A stretch of DNA of 64,000 nt, from positions 3,782,001-3,846,000 of the forward strand of contig NZ_CP120210.1 in assembly GCF_029369745.1 (NCBI RefSeq). The letters run 5' to 3'. Of the stretch, positions 10,051 through 19,525 are shown piece after piece. The notes under the pieces are model-generated. The model worked only from the letters and a program-made list of their open reading frames with translations, was not told where the DNA came from and made no database searches. The stretch comes from Amycolatopsis sp. QT-25. Lineage in GTDB: Bacteria > Actinomycetota > Actinomycetes > Mycobacteriales > Pseudonocardiaceae. Within the stretch, counting starts at the first letter, position 1. The number at the start of each line of letters is the position of its first letter. A program made the position numbers and the translations under genes.

Positions 10051-10962
10051 TCACACGGGTACGGATTCCTCGACTTTCTTGCGCACACCCAGCCGGCCGT
10101 GGGCGGCCAGGATGCCGAGGACGACCAGCAGCGCGCCGACAGGCTGGTTCCACGCCAAGGGTTCGTCCAGGACCAGGACACCGAGCAGCACGCCGACGAC
10201 GGGTGTGAGGTAGGTCACCGCCGAGGCGTTCGACGCGCCCCACGCCGCGATGATCGACGCGTTCCAGGCATAGGCGAGCCCGGTGCCCAGCGCCCCGAGC
10301 GCGATCATGCTCAAGACGATCGGCGTGTCGAGACGCACCGGCGTCGTCGCGATGAACGGCGCGAGCAGCAGCATCACGACGGCGCCGCAGCAGACCTGCC
10401 CGAGCGCGATCGTCGGCGCGTCGAGGTCGCGCCAGGAGATGAACCGTCGCACGTAGACGAACGAGATCCCGTAACAGGTCGTCGCGCCGAGGCACGCCAG
10501 TTGCGCGGTCAGTTCGTGGGAGACGTCGATCCCTCGCCAGACCCCGACGATGATGAGCACGCCGAGGAAACCGAGGATCAGGCCGGTCGTGCGGGCCTTC
10601 GTGAAGCGTTCCGACGGCAGGGCCGCGGCGGCGATCAGCATGGTGATCAGCGGGGTCGTCGCGTTGAAGATGCTGGCGAGCCCGGAGGAGATGTACTGCT
10701 CGGCCCAGGAGAACAGCAGGAACGGGATGACGCACAACAGTACGGAGACGACCGCGAGATGGCCCCAGAGCACCGGGTCGCGGGGGAGTGGCTTGCGGCG
10801 CCAAGCGGCGATGGCGATCAGGGCCACCGCGCCGAGGCAGACCCGCGAAAGCGCCACCTGAGCCGGCGACAGGCCGGTGAGACCGACCTTGATGAACAGA
10901 AAACTCGCACCCCACACGATCGCGAGTGCCGCGAAACGGATCGCGATACTGAAACGTCCCAA
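10051..10962 (-). CDS. EamA-family (DMT superfamily) transporter
   Basis: A membrane protein of about 303 residues with ten hydrophobic segments arranged as two EamA repeats. The first begins AALAIVWGASFLFIKVGL and the second CLGATTCYGISFVYVRRF. This family exports amino acids, purine metabolites or other small molecules; the substrate here is unknown. The start is uncertain. A TTG at 10962 with AGGA five bases upstream gives the usual family N-terminus (LGRFSIAIRFAALAIVW). The longest frame to 11097 would add a polar stretch unlike the family and would abut the divergent gene. The divergent small HTH-like gene starts about 135 bp away. Confidence 0.87.
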   Translation of the reverse strand: MGRFSIAIRFAALAIVWGASFLFIKVGLTGLSPAQVALSRVCLGAVALIAIAAWRRKPLPRDPVLWGHLAVVSVLLCVIPFLLFSWAEQYISSGLASIFNATTPLITMLIAAAALPSERFTKARTTGLILGFLGVLIIVGVWRGIDVSHELTAQLACLGATTCYGISFVYVRRFISWRDLDAPTIALGQVCCGAVVMLLLAPFIATTPVRLDTPIVLSMIALGALGTGLAYAWNASIIAAWGASNASAVTYLTPVVGVLLGVLVLDEPLAWNQPVGALLVVLGILAAHGRLGVRKKVEESVPV

Positions 10963-11096
10963 TTGTCCTACTCTCGAGTTCGCGTCTTCCGGCACAGTGA
11001 ATCGGGAATCCACTGTGTACTCCAGCGGTTTTCGGACGAGGTGTTCCCCGCCTTCGCGTGGCGGTCCGCCGACCTGCGTATAACGACCTATACTCA

Positions 11097-11447
11097 ATGG
11101 CCGTGAGCGAATCCTCTGAGCGCCCGCGCGCGCCGATCACCGAGGCCGATGTCCTGGCGTGGCTGGAGACGACGGCGGCCGCCGTACGGGCGGGGGAGGT
11201 GAGCGCTCCCGAACTCATCGAGATCCTGGGGGAGTTGCGCCGTGCCTCCGCGGCCTGCGCCGACGCCTCCGACTGGGCCCTGCTCGCCGCCAGGGAGGAG
11301 GGCGCCAGCCTCCGTCAGATCGCGCCCGTCTTCGGCAAGGGTTACGTCCGGGCCCCGGCGGCCCGCCTCGAAAAGCTCCATCGGCAGGCGCAGAACTCGA
11401 GCCAGTGGCTCGCGATCCTCCGCCACAAGAACGAAGGAGCCCGGTGA
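11097..11447 (+). CDS. Small protein with helix-turn-helix-like segment, unknown function
   Basis: A 116-residue acidic protein, MAVSESSERPRAPITEADVLAW onward, not assigned to a named family. Residues of about 60-95 (SDWALLAAREEGASLRQIAPVFGKGYVRAPAARLEK) look like a helix-turn-helix of the kind found in small actinobacterial regulators or sigma-like proteins. Its stop overlaps the start of the following aldo/keto reductase gene by 3 bp (GTGA), so the pair is one operon. A TATAAC hexamer at 11079-11084 lies only about 13 bases before the ATG, compatible with a very short or leaderless 5' end. The upstream in-frame extension is rejected because it would cross this putative promoter. Confidence 0.6.
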   Translation: MAVSESSERPRAPITEADVLAWLETTAAAVRAGEVSAPELIEILGELRRASAACADASDWALLAAREEGASLRQIAPVFGKGYVRAPAARLEKLHRQAQNSSQWLAILRHKNEGAR

Positions 11448-12397
11448 CCGCCTCGGAACCCCGCACCGGCGACCGGATCGCCGTCGGACTGGCGGCGCTC
11501 GGCAGGCCCGCGTACATCAACCTCGGCCGGGTCGACGCGCTGCCGCCCGGACGCGGGTTCGAGGCGATGCGCGCGGCGACCTACGACGTGCTGGACGACG
11601 CGTACCGCGCGGGCGTCCGGTGGATCGACGTCGCCCGTTCGTATGGTTCTTCGGAGGAGTTCCTCGCCGGTTGGCTCACCGATCGCGCCCACCAGGACGT
11701 GACGGTGTCGAGCAAGTGGGGCTACCGCTACGTGGGGGAGTGGAAGCTCGACGCGGAGGTCCACGAGGTCAAGGAGCACACCGCGGCCCGGTTCACCGAG
11801 CAGTGGGCGGAAACCGTTGACCTGCTGAGGAAAGCGGTTTCGCTCTACCAGGTCCACTCGCTCACTGTGGACAGTCCACTGTTCACCGACGACCGGCTGA
11901 TCGGCGCGCTGGCCGAACTCGCCGCCGGCGGTGTCCCGGTGGGGTTCTCCACCTCCGGCCCCGCGCAGGCCGACGCGGTCCGCCGGGCGTTCGAGCTGGA
12001 GGTCTCCGGAACACCGGTCTTCAGTGCCGTGCAGTCGACGTGGAACCTGCTCGAACCCTCCGCCGGCCCGGCGCTCGCGGAAGCGCACGCCGCCGGGAAG
12101 CGGGTGCTGGTCAAGGAAACCGTCGCGAACGGACGGCTGGTGGTCGAGCCACCGCCACCGCTCGCGCGGATCGCTCGTGAGCACGGGGCCGGTCCGGACG
12201 CGGTGGCGATCGCGGCCGTGCTGGCGCAGGACTGGCGGCCGGTCGCGGTCGTCGGCCCGTCGAGTACCGCTCAGCTCGCGGAGAATCTCCTTGCCACGAA
12301 GGTGAAACCGACCGCGGACGAACTCGGGGAGCTGGCCGCGCTCGCCGAAGAACCGGTCGCCTACTGGCGGCACCGGTCCTGCCTCGGCTGGCAGTGA
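11444..12397 (+). CDS. Aldo/keto reductase
   Basis: A 317-residue cytosolic oxidoreductase of the AKR superfamily, which uses NADPH to reduce aldehydes and ketones on a TIM barrel. The family pattern is visible: GVRWIDVARSYGSSEEFLAGWL contains the catalytic Asp and Tyr, SSKWGYRYVGEW the catalytic lysine segment, and YQVHSLTVDSP the barrel histidine. VVGPSSTAQLAENL near the C-terminus is the cofactor-phosphate site. The start is a GTG overlapping the previous stop, with GAAGGAG upstream; the longer frame is a shadow. Coupling to the HTH-like protein suggests shared control. The substrate is unknown. Confidence 0.88.
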   Translation: MTASEPRTGDRIAVGLAALGRPAYINLGRVDALPPGRGFEAMRAATYDVLDDAYRAGVRWIDVARSYGSSEEFLAGWLTDRAHQDVTVSSKWGYRYVGEWKLDAEVHEVKEHTAARFTEQWAETVDLLRKAVSLYQVHSLTVDSPLFTDDRLIGALAELAAGGVPVGFSTSGPAQADAVRRAFELEVSGTPVFSAVQSTWNLLEPSAGPALAEAHAAGKRVLVKETVANGRLVVEPPPPLARIAREHGAGPDAVAIAAVLAQDWRPVAVVGPSSTAQLAENLLATKVKPTADELGELAALAEEPVAYWRHRSCLGWQ

Positions 12398-12452
12398 GGG
12401 GCTGGACTAGTCTCGCGGCAAACGTCGGGCGGGTCACCGGGGAGGCTTGAGG

Positions 12453-13052
12453 GTGCGTCATCGGCAGGTGCTCGCGGTGGCGACGGTCGCGCTGTTCGGT
12501 TTGTCGGGCTGCGCCGACCGTCCCAACGACCTCGACACCTATTACGACGACCCGGCACCGACGCCCACGGCCGAGCCCGTGCAGCCGTCGGTGAGGCCGC
12601 AGGCCGCACCGATGCCCCCGTCCTCGTCCCCGGCCCCCGCGGCCGTTTCCGCCGCGCTGCTGACCGACGAGGACGTCGCCGGGGAAGAGGTCGTCCCCGG
12701 TGTGGGCGAGGTGTCCGGCTGTCTGACCGGGCTCACCCGCGACACGAGCCGCTCGGCGACGTGGTCGTATCCGAGTGGCTCGAAGCTGGAACACCAGGTC
12801 ACCGAGTACACCGACCGGGGTGCTTCGGCCGTCGTCACCAGGGCGGACTGTGCCGGCAAGAAACTGACGCTGACGAAACAAGCCGGGGTCGAGATCCAGC
12901 GCGCCTGGTGCGAGGGCACGACGTGCACGGTGCTGCTCGCCAAGGGGAAGCTCGTCTCCGCCCTCAGCGTGACGGCCGGCACCGGAACGCGGGCGACGGA
13001 CGCGGCGAAGCGGCTGTTGCCGATCGTCGCGGAGCGCCTCCGTTCGGCTTAG
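12453..13052 (+). CDS. Secreted lipoprotein of unknown function
   Basis: About 199 residues. The N-terminus VRHRQVLAVATVALFGLSGC is a lipoprotein signal peptide with lipobox LSGC, so the mature protein should be anchored outside the membrane by a lipidated cysteine. A proline-rich linker (about residues 30-65) leads to a compact domain with cysteines in VSGCLTG, TRADCAGK, RAWCEGTTC, probably forming disulphides. GGAGG at 12441-12445 favours the GTG at 12453 over the TTG two codons earlier. The gene ends convergently with a NUDIX gene, their stop codons overlapping. M. tuberculosis carries a lipoprotein gene (lppK) in this neighbourhood, but homology is not established here. Confidence 0.78.
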   Translation: MRHRQVLAVATVALFGLSGCADRPNDLDTYYDDPAPTPTAEPVQPSVRPQAAPMPPSSSPAPAAVSAALLTDEDVAGEEVVPGVGEVSGCLTGLTRDTSRSATWSYPSGSKLEHQVTEYTDRGASAVVTRADCAGKKLTLTKQAGVEIQRAWCEGTTCTVLLAKGKLVSALSVTAGTGTRATDAAKRLLPIVAERLRSA

Positions 13053-13576
13053 GCCGAGTCCTGTGCGGCTTCCCGCCGGAACCACTCCAGCGCACCGAGA
13101 CGGCCGTCCGGGATGAACCGGCTCTCCGGATCGTCGAGCCACGAACGCAACTCGGCCAGCGTCAGCCAACGTCCTTCCACGACCTCGGACGGTTGATGGA
13201 CGAAGGGGCCGTCCCAGCGTGTTTCGAACGCGAAGTTGTGGCAGCGGATCGTGTCGTCGTCGGTGACGTGGACGAAAAGGGGCCGCAGTTCCACTCCGTG
13301 AACACCCAGTTCTTCGGCGAGTTCCCGGCGCGCGCACTCCTCCGGGGTCTCACCCACCGCGACGATGCCACCCGCCCAGCAGTCCCAAGTGGAGGGATAG
13401 ACATCCTTCGTGGGAGTACGCAGGTGCACGTAAACGGAGCCACCGTCACTCGAACGGACCAACACCACACCCGCCGCGTGCCACAGCCCTTCGGCACGGA
13501 CGCGGGACCGGGTGGCCGCTCCCACCGCGGTTCCGTCGAGGTCATAGAGCGCAACGAGTTCGTCACTGCCTGACAT
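13049..13576 (-). CDS. NUDIX hydrolase (Idi/YfcD-like)
   Basis: A 175-residue NUDIX protein. The full NUDIX box is present: [24 protein letters not shown] fits the G-x5-E-x7-R-E-x2-E-E-x-G pattern that holds Mg2+ for pyrophosphate hydrolysis. The context [11 protein letters not shown] ... [18 protein letters not shown] resembles the isopentenyl-diphosphate isomerase-like (YfcD) subgroup. That subgroup often lacks isomerase activity, and the substrate is not predictable. Of several in-frame starts, ATG at 13576 gives the normal family N-terminus ([12 protein letters not shown]). No strong ribosome binding site precedes it, so the mRNA may be nearly leaderless. It is divergent from dop, 43 bp away, and convergent with the lipoprotein gene. 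Confidence 0.87.
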   Translation of the reverse strand: MSGSDELVALYDLDGTAVGAATRSRVRAEGLWHAAGVVLVRSSDGGSVYVHLRTPTKDVYPSTWDCWAGGIVAVGETPEECARRELAEELGVHGVELRPLFVHVTDDDTIRCHNFAFETRWDGPFVHQPSEVVEGRWLTLAELRSWLDDPESRFIPDGRLGALEWFRREAAQDSA

Positions 13577-13619
13577 GGGGGGCATCGTCGCACGGCCCCG
13601 ACCCCGTAGGGTGGTGGGT

Positions 13620-15122
13620 ATGCGGCGGATCATGGGAACCGAAGTCGAGTACGGCATCGCGGTGCCGGGCGACGCGACGGCGAACCCGGTACTCACCTCG
13701 ACCCAGGTCGTGCTGGCCTACGCGGCCGCGGCCGACATCCCGCGGGCGAGGCGGGCACGGTGGGACTACGAGGTGGAATCGCCACTGCGCGACGCCCGCG
13801 GGTTCGACCTGACCGGCCCGAGCGGCCCAGGGCACGACCCGGACGTCGAGGATCTCGGTGCGGCGAACGTCATCTTGACCAACGGGGCGCGGTTGTACGT
13901 CGACCACGCGCACCCCGAGTACTCGGCCCCCGAGGTGACGAACGCGCGCGACGCGGTCATCTGGGACAAGGCGGGCGAACGGGTCATGGAGGAGGCGGCA
14001 CGCAAGGCCGCCACCGTGCCCGGGCAGCCGCCGTTGCAGTTGTACAAGAACAACGTCGACGGCAAGGGCGCGAGCTACGGCACGCACGAGAACTACCTGA
14101 TGCAGCGCTCGACGCCGTTCACTGCGGTGATCGCGGGGCTGACGCCGTTCTTCGCGTCCCGGCAGGTGATGACCGGTTCGGGACGGGTCGGTGTCGGGCA
14201 GCAGAGCGAGGAAGCCGGTTTCCAGCTCTCGCAGCGCTCCGACTACATCGAGGTCGAGGTCGGCCTGGAGACGACGCTGAAGCGCGGGATCATCAACACC
14301 CGCGACGAGCCGCACGCCGACGCGGACAAGTACCGCCGTCTGCACGTCATCATCGGCGACGCGAACCTGGCCGAGTACTCCACGTACCTCAAGGTCGGCA
14401 CGACCGCGCTGGTGCTGGACCTGATCGAGGCGGGCATCCGGTTCGACGACCTGAAGCTGGACGAGCCGGTGCGGGCCGTGCACCAGATCAGCCACGACCC
14501 GACACTGAAGGCGAAGGTGTCGCTGGCCAACGGGCGCAAGTACACCGGGCTGGACCTCCAGTTCGCCTACCACGAGATCGCGTCGGCGAACCTGGAGCGC
14601 ACCGGCGCGGACGAGGCATCCAAGGAGGTCCTGCGGGTCTGGGGCGAGATCCTGGACGCCTTGGCGCGGGACCCCCAGGAATGCGCGGACAGGCTGGACT
14701 GGCCGGCGAAGCTGCGGTTGCTCGAGGGCTACCGCGCGCGGGACCAGCTGGCCTGGGGCGCGCCGCGGTTGCGGCTGGTCGACCTGCAGTACTCGGATGT
14801 CCGGTTGGACAAGGGCCTGTACAACAGGCTCGTCACCAGGGGTTCGATGAAGCGCCTGGTGACCGAGGATGAGGTGCTGGCGGCGGTCACGACGCCGCCT
14901 TCGGACACCAGGGCCTATTTCCGGGGCCGCGCGCTGGAGAAGTACGCCAACTCCATCGCCGCGGCGTCGTGGGATTCGGTCATCTTCGACGTCGGCAGGG
15001 AATCGCTGGTGCGGATCCCGACGTTGGAGCCGTTGCGGGGTACGAAGGCCCACGTGGGGAAGTTGCTGGACGACTCCGCGACCGCCGAGGAGCTGGTGGA
15101 GGCGCTCACCGGTTCGGACTAG
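13620..15122 (+). CDS. dop: Deamidase/depupylase Dop
   Basis: Dop is the carboxylate-amine ligase-fold enzyme that removes Pup from substrates and, where Pup ends in glutamine, deamidates it to glutamate. The 500-residue product begins [17 protein letters not shown], with the nucleotide-binding glutamates in GTEVEYGI. The essential aspartate is D95 in [14 protein letters not shown], as in the mycobacterial enzyme. It is homologous to pafA later in the window but has the longer N-terminal region typical of Dop. ATG at 13632 is a possible alternative start. pup follows within 100 bp. Because this Pup already ends in Glu, Dop's needed role here is likely depupylation only (inference). Confidence 0.96.
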   Translation: MRRIMGTEVEYGIAVPGDATANPVLTSTQVVLAYAAAADIPRARRARWDYEVESPLRDARGFDLTGPSGPGHDPDVEDLGAANVILTNGARLYVDHAHPEYSAPEVTNARDAVIWDKAGERVMEEAARKAATVPGQPPLQLYKNNVDGKGASYGTHENYLMQRSTPFTAVIAGLTPFFASRQVMTGSGRVGVGQQSEEAGFQLSQRSDYIEVEVGLETTLKRGIINTRDEPHADADKYRRLHVIIGDANLAEYSTYLKVGTTALVLDLIEAGIRFDDLKLDEPVRAVHQISHDPTLKAKVSLANGRKYTGLDLQFAYHEIASANLERTGADEASKEVLRVWGEILDALARDPQECADRLDWPAKLRLLEGYRARDQLAWGAPRLRLVDLQYSDVRLDKGLYNRLVTRGSMKRLVTEDEVLAAVTTPPSDTRAYFRGRALEKYANSIAAASWDSVIFDVGRESLVRIPTLEPLRGTKAHVGKLLDDSATAEELVEALTGSD

Positions 15123-15219
15123 CGGGATTTCCTTTCATCGGGGTTAAGCGATCACGGATCCCGCGGAATGTCGGGACCGCTGGGTAGGCTAGGAAACATC
15201 GGCCACACCGGGAGGCGAG

Positions 15220-15414
15220 ATGGCTCAGGAAAAGATCGAAAAGCATGGCGGCGGCGACTCGGACGAGGAGTTCGAGGGCGGCGGTCCGGCGGGGCAGGAA
15301 CGGCGCGAGAAGCTCGGCGAGGACGTCGACACGATCCTCGACGAGATCGACGACGTGCTCGAGGAGAACGCCGAGGACTTCGTCCGCGCCTACGTGCAAA
15401 AGGGCGGCGAGTAA
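15220..15414 (+). CDS. pup: Prokaryotic ubiquitin-like protein Pup
   Basis: Pup is a small, largely disordered protein joined by its C-terminal glutamate to lysines of proteins destined for the proteasome. The 64-residue product has the family layout: a polar N-terminus (MAQEKIEKHGGGDSDEE), an ARC-binding amphipathic segment (VDTILDEIDDVLEENAEDFVRAYVQ), and the C-terminus KGGE. The terminal residue is already glutamate rather than the Gln of mycobacterial Pup, so deamidation is not required before PafA ligation. It lies between dop and prcB in the canonical order. A small hairpin (15425-15443) follows the stop. Confidence 0.97.
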   Translation: MAQEKIEKHGGGDSDEEFEGGGPAGQERREKLGEDVDTILDEIDDVLEENAEDFVRAYVQKGGE

Positions 15415-15424
15415 CTCGTCTTCC

Positions 15425-15443
15425 GGCGGCCATCGCGGCCGCC
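15425..15443 (+). terminator. Short hairpin between pup and prcB
   Basis: GGCGGCC (15425-15431) and GGCCGCC (15437-15443) form a 7-bp GC-only stem with a 5-nt loop between the pup stop and the prcB start. It has no U-tract. It could dampen read-through or shield the pup transcript end, consistent with Pup being needed in excess over core subunits (inference). Confidence 0.35.
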
Positions 15444-15487
15444 TGTGGGGAGCCGGCGGATCACACAGATGGGAACTTTGAGCACGT

Positions 15488-16324
15488 ATGGAACACACCT
15501 CGGGTAAGTCGGCGCTGCCCGCCGCGTACTTCTCGTCGGCGACCTCGTCGTTCTCGGACTTCCTTCGGGCGCAGGCGCCCGAGTTGCTCCCGGAGCGACG
15601 GGTCTCCACCGGGGCGGGCGGGCTCGACGCCCCGCACGGCACGACGATCGTCGCGGTCAAGTTCGCGGGCGGGGTGCTGATCGCCGGCGACCGGCGGGCC
15701 ACGTCGGGCAACCTGATCGCTTCGCGCGACATGGAGAAGGTGCACGTCACCGACGAGTACTCCGCGGTGGGCATCGCGGGCTCGGCCGGCCTCGCGATCG
15801 AGATGGTGCGGCTGTACGCGGTCGAACTGGCGCACTACGAGAAGATCGAGGGTGTTTCGCTCTCGCTCGACGGCAAGACGAACAAGCTCGCCGGGCTGGT
15901 GAAGTCCAACCTCGAGATGGCGATGGCGGGGCTGGCCGTGCTGCCGTTGTTCGTCGGGTACGACCTCGACGCGGAGGACGCGAAGCACGCGGGCCGGATC
16001 GTCTCGTACGACGCGACGGGCGGACGTTACGAGGAGACCGCCGGCTACCACGCCATCGGCTCGGGATCGCTGTTCGCGAAGGGCTCGCTGAAGAAGCTGT
16101 ACGACCCGGACGCGGACGCCGAAGCCGCGATCCGGACGGCGGTGGAGGCGCTGTACGACGCGGCGGACGACGACACCGCGACCGGCGGGCCGGATCTGGT
16201 GCGCCGGATCTTCCCGACGATCGTGACGGTCACCGCGGAGCAGGGTGCGGTGGCGTTGCCGCTCGAGCGGACGACCGCGGTGGCCGAGGCCATCGTGGCC
16301 GCACGAGCCGAGCGCGGGCGCTAG
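15488..16324 (+). CDS. prcB: Proteasome beta subunit
   Basis: PrcB is the catalytic subunit of the 20S proteasome, an N-terminal threonine hydrolase. The 278-residue precursor has a 51-residue propeptide ending DAPHG, followed by [24 protein letters not shown], so autocleavage should expose Thr52 as nucleophile. The catalytic partners Asp (GDRRAT region) and Lys of the Ntn fold are expected here. The gene sits between pup and prcA, about 50 bp upstream of the alpha subunit gene. The ATG lacks a strong ribosome binding site. Confidence 0.96.
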   Translation: MEHTSGKSALPAAYFSSATSSFSDFLRAQAPELLPERRVSTGAGGLDAPHGTTIVAVKFAGGVLIAGDRRATSGNLIASRDMEKVHVTDEYSAVGIAGSAGLAIEMVRLYAVELAHYEKIEGVSLSLDGKTNKLAGLVKSNLEMAMAGLAVLPLFVGYDLDAEDAKHAGRIVSYDATGGRYEETAGYHAIGSGSLFAKGSLKKLYDPDADAEAAIRTAVEALYDAADDDTATGGPDLVRRIFPTIVTVTAEQGAVALPLERTTAVAEAIVAARAERGR

Positions 16325-16375
16325 CCCTCTCCCTGTCCCCTTCCCGATGAGAGCCCGAAAGAGCGGAGCACCACA

Positions 16376-17122
16376 GTGACGATGCCGTTGTACGCCTCTC
16401 CCGAGCAGCTGATGCGGGAGCGTTCCGAGATCGCGCGCAAGGGCATCGCGCGTGGCCGGAGCGTGGTCGTGCTCAAGTACCGCGGTGGCGTGCTGTTCGT
16501 GGCCGAGAACCCCTCGGCGACGTTGCACAAGGTGTCGGAGATCTACGACCGGATCGGCTTCGCGGCCGTGGGCCGCTACAGCGAATTCGAGAACCTCCGC
16601 GTCGCCGGCATCCGGCACGCGGACCTGAAGGGCTACCAGTACGACCGGCGGGACGTCAGCGCGCGTGCGCTGGCGAACGCGTACGCCGCGACGCTGGGCA
16701 GCATTTTCACCGAGCAGCTGAAGCCGTTCGAGGTGGAGGTCTGCGTCGCCGAGGTCGGCGCGACGGCGGCCGAAGACCAGCTGTACCGGTTGACCTACGA
16801 CGGCTCGATCTTCGACGAGCCGAAGTTCGTCGTGATGGGCGGTCAGGCCGACACGCTCACCACGAAGCTCAAGGAAAGTTTCGAGTCGGACATGGAACTG
16901 GATGCGGCGCTCGGCGTCGCGGTGAAGGCGTTGCGCGCCAACACCCCCACGCCCACGAACGGCGACTCGGACCCGGTGAAGCTCGAGGTCGCCGTCCTGG
17001 AACGGGAGCGGCGCGGCCGCAAGTTCCGCCGGGTCACCGGTGCCGCGCTGGACACGCTTCTGCCCGCCGAGCCGGAGGAGCCCGCGAAGGACGAAGCCGA
17101 GGGCGAGTCCAAGAAGGACTGA
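16376..17122 (+). CDS. prcA: Proteasome alpha subunit
   Basis: PrcA forms the outer heptameric rings of the 20S core, gates the entrance and receives the ARC C-termini. The 248-residue product begins [38 protein letters not shown], the standard alpha-subunit gate segment and first helix. It ends with the acidic tail [15 protein letters not shown] that is common in actinobacterial PrcA. GTG at 16376 has GGAG about eight bases upstream; ATG two codons later is an alternative. It is the last gene of the dop-pup-prcB-prcA group and is followed directly by a perfect 25-bp-arm hairpin. Confidence 0.96.
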   Translation: MTMPLYASPEQLMRERSEIARKGIARGRSVVVLKYRGGVLFVAENPSATLHKVSEIYDRIGFAAVGRYSEFENLRVAGIRHADLKGYQYDRRDVSARALANAYAATLGSIFTEQLKPFEVEVCVAEVGATAAEDQLYRLTYDGSIFDEPKFVVMGGQADTLTTKLKESFESDMELDAALGVAVKALRANTPTPTNGDSDPVKLEVAVLERERRGRKFRRVTGAALDTLLPAEPEEPAKDEAEGESKKD

Positions 17123-17130
17123 GACTCGAT

Positions 17131-17183
17131 TACAGGAAGGCCCCCTTCCTTGCGCCCAGCGCAAGGAAGGGGGCCTTCCTGTA
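17131..17183. terminator. Hairpin terminating the proteasome operon
   Basis: A perfect inverted repeat with 25-bp arms (17131-17155 and 17159-17183) and a 3-nt loop starts 8 bp after the prcA stop. The arm contains the core AAGGCCCCCTTCCTTGCGC that recurs, whole or in part, at 34.8 and 38.9 kb. It is the likely end of the prcBA transcript. Confidence 0.8.
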
Positions 17184-17631
17184 CCCCGGGCGCACCGGCA
17201 CAGCCGGCGAACCCGACCTCATCCCTGCCGAATACGTGAAGGCCTGCGATCGGTCGAGGCCGGAATGCAGTAGGTATCCAAGACATTCTCGGCCTTGACT
17301 GCCCTGGCTGCCTTGACTGCCCTTACCGCTCATGACCCGGCGCAAGGCCGCACAAAGCGCTCGAATCGGGCACTGGGGCCGCTTCGAAGTCCTTTGTGGA
17401 TGGTCCTCGGCGCGCCGGATCCCTGTGGCGATCACGCCATTCAAGGCTTCGGCGTCCGGACACGTTCGTCCTACCCGTCGATAACCCGAATCGCCACCCA
17501 CGACCACCTGGGCTGCGCTTCCGCGACCGTTGACACGCCGAACGCCGTGAAGGCCTCCTTCCCTGCCTTGAGAGTGGGGAAGAAGGCCTTCACGGGCATC
17601 AGGTCGCGTCGGTCAGCGACCGGGCCGGGCC
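17184..17631. other. Gene-free region after prcA, with a second hairpin
   Basis: No gene is supported in these 448 bp; the short frames on both strands look compositional. The region carries one copy of a motif also found near 23.74 kb and 58.39 kb (17479-17505). An imperfect hairpin at 17544-17597 (arms with core GTGAAGGCCTCCTTCCC, one or two mismatches) lies just before the stop of the leftward lectin gene and is a probable terminator for it. Confidence 0.55.
17479..17505 (+). repeat. Dispersed intergenic motif, copy 1
   Basis: A 27-bp element with core ACCCGAATCGCCAC. It differs at only four positions from the reverse complement of 58384-58410 and shares its core with 23737-23755. All three copies are in intergenic DNA. 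Confidence 0.55.
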
Positions 17632-18270
17632 TCAGGCGGGGCCGCTGCCCCACCACTGGCTGCGGCCACCGGCGATGAAGCTCCACAGCTGGAGCCGCGT
17701 GCCGTTGCTGGCCGAGTTGCCCTCCGCGGTCAGGTAGCGGCCACTGCTCGGGTTCTGGAAGCGAACGTAACCCTCGGGGTTGACGGTGCCGCCCCACCAC
17801 TGGTTCTTGGCGCCGGCGATGAAGTCCCAAAGCTGGACGATGGTGCCGTTCTTGTTGATGGTGTTGAGGTCCGCGTCCAGGTAGCGGCCGCTGGCCACGT
17901 TCTGGAAGCGGGTGTAGCCCTCGGGGTTGTCGGTGATGTAGAACGCCTGGTGGTCCGCGTCGAAGTTGCAGTCCCAGAGCTGCATTTTGGTGCCGTTGCG
18001 GTTGATGGTGTTCAGGTCGGCGTCCCAGCACTTGTTCGTGTCGAGCCCGGACGGGATGAGGAACATGTCCGCGTCGGCGAGTCCGGCGGCCTGCGTGCGC
18101 GCGCCGGTGGAGGTGCGCTTGACCGGGATGAGCTTCATACCGTGCACGCTGACCGTCTTGAACCCGTCGCCGGTGGGCTGCGGGGCCGCGGTGGCGGCGG
18201 GCGCGGTGACCAGGGTCAGGACACCCGCGACGGCGGCGACGATCCCTGCCATGCGCTTCATTTTCGTCAT
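17632..18270 (-). CDS. Secreted ricin-type beta-trefoil lectin (CBM13-like)
   Basis: A 212-residue secreted protein. The signal peptide is MTKMKRMAGIVAAVAGVLTLVTAPAATA (cleavage near APA-TAA). A spacer of about 45 residues leads to a beta-trefoil of three repeats, each with a G-R-Y-L and Q-x-W signature: NKCWDADLNT...MQLWDC, SGRYLDADLNT...VQLWDF, and SGRYLTAEG...LQLWSF. Such domains bind galactose- or xylose-containing glycans and usually accompany a hydrolase, but no catalytic domain is present. The protein may therefore act as a free lectin or adhesin. The ATG at 18270 follows AAAGGGGAGAG. The upstream in-frame extension (to 18327) has no role in the signal peptide. Confidence 0.88.
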   Translation of the reverse strand: MTKMKRMAGIVAAVAGVLTLVTAPAATAAPQPTGDGFKTVSVHGMKLIPVKRTSTGARTQAAGLADADMFLIPSGLDTNKCWDADLNTINRNGTKMQLWDCNFDADHQAFYITDNPEGYTRFQNVASGRYLDADLNTINKNGTIVQLWDFIAGAKNQWWGGTVNPEGYVRFQNPSSGRYLTAEGNSASNGTRLQLWSFIAGGRSQWWGSGPA

Positions 18271-18550
18271 TCTCTCCCCTTTGTGGAAAGCGTTTTCTCC
18301 CAGTGGATGAGGAGAAGCGGTAGTCATCGGGCCACGACGAATCGCGCTCCGAAGGCACTGCCGGTGAATCCCCCTCGTGGAAGGCTCCGCGTAAACCCCC
18401 GAGAAGCGGACCTTCTCCGAACATCATTCAGGTCTGAACCACGGCCGTCGAGGAGATTTCCGAGAGCGGCAATAGGGCAGTTCAGCGATGTAACGGAATG
18501 GCCCGGCTCACGATCACACGGCGACGACTTCGAGCAAGGCGAGGGGATCC

Positions 18551-19525
18551 GTGCGCATCGAGCTGACGTTGCAGGACCTCACGCGCGTCCGGCTCGCGCC
18601 CGAAGCCGATCCCTTGGCCGAGCTGGTTTCCAGCCTGCAGATCCTGCAGCGGCGCGACGCGGGCTCGGCGTTGTTCAACCGGTGGCGGCACCGTGTCCGG
18701 CACGGGTTGGCGGAGTCGGCTTCGGTGCTGCTGTGGTTGTGCCGCCCGTACGCGCCGATTCCGGCTTTTCTCGTTCCGGAAACCGACGAAGCGGGCTTGG
18801 AGGCAGGGCTCGCGGAGATCGCCCGGACCGACTCCGTTGGCTTGAAGTCGGCGTTGCGCGACGTCCCGGTGAACCGCCGGCTGCCCGCCTGGGCGGCGGG
18901 ATTGCCGGACGGGGACACCGCCGGCCTCCCGAAGCTCGTCCAGGCTATGCAGGACTACTTCGACCTTTCGCTGGCGCCGGGATGGGAACCGGCGCGGGCC
19001 CAGGTCGACGCGGACCGGGGGATGCGGGCCCAGTTGATGCTGAACGAGGGCGTGGACGCGGTGCTGGCGAGTTTGCGGCCGCTGGTGCGCTGGTCGTCCC
19101 CGGTATTGGAGGTCGGCGACGGAACAGTCGGCTCCTGTGGTGCGGACGGCGCCGGGTTGATGATCTCGCCGACGTATTTCGCGGTGTGCCCGGTGGTCGT
19201 TCCGGCGGCGGGCCGGGGGGCCGTCCGGCTGCTCTGCCCGTCGGTGCGGCAGGCGGCCCCGTCGACCGGGTACGGCCGCGACGTACGGAGATCGCCGGAC
19301 ACCGCCCTGGCCGACCTGCTGGGGCCGACCAGGGCGGCGACGCTGGCCGTTCTCGCGTCCGGCTGCAGCACGTCGGAGCTGGCTGCCCGGCTCGGCGTGA
19401 CTCCGTCGGCGGCCAGCAAGCACACCTCCGTGTTGCGGCGTGCGGGGCTGATCACCACCGCGCGTGACCGCAACGCCGTGCTGCACTCGCTGACGCCGCT
19501 GGGCAGCGCCCTGCTGGACGCTTAG
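18551..19525 (+). CDS. ArsR-type winged-helix regulator with large N-terminal domain (DUF5937-like)
   Basis: A 324-residue cytosolic regulator. The first about 240 residues form an alpha-beta domain of the type seen in actinobacterial DUF5937/ArsR proteins (IELTLQDLTRVRLAPEADPLAELVSSLQILQ). The C-terminal 75 residues are a winged helix: LADLLGPTRAATLAVLASGCSTSELAARLGVTPSAASKHTSVLRRAGLI. The ligand is unknown. GTG at 18551 is preceded by GAGGGG. It is divergent from the lectin gene and its last codons overlap by 4 bp the end of the convergent PAP2 gene, leaving no room for a terminator between them. Confidence 0.83.
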   Translation: MRIELTLQDLTRVRLAPEADPLAELVSSLQILQRRDAGSALFNRWRHRVRHGLAESASVLLWLCRPYAPIPAFLVPETDEAGLEAGLAEIARTDSVGLKSALRDVPVNRRLPAWAAGLPDGDTAGLPKLVQAMQDYFDLSLAPGWEPARAQVDADRGMRAQLMLNEGVDAVLASLRPLVRWSSPVLEVGDGTVGSCGADGAGLMISPTYFAVCPVVVPAAGRGAVRLLCPSVRQAAPSTGYGRDVRRSPDTALADLLGPTRAATLAVLASGCSTSELAARLGVTPSAASKHTSVLRRAGLITTARDRNAVLHSLTPLGSALLDA

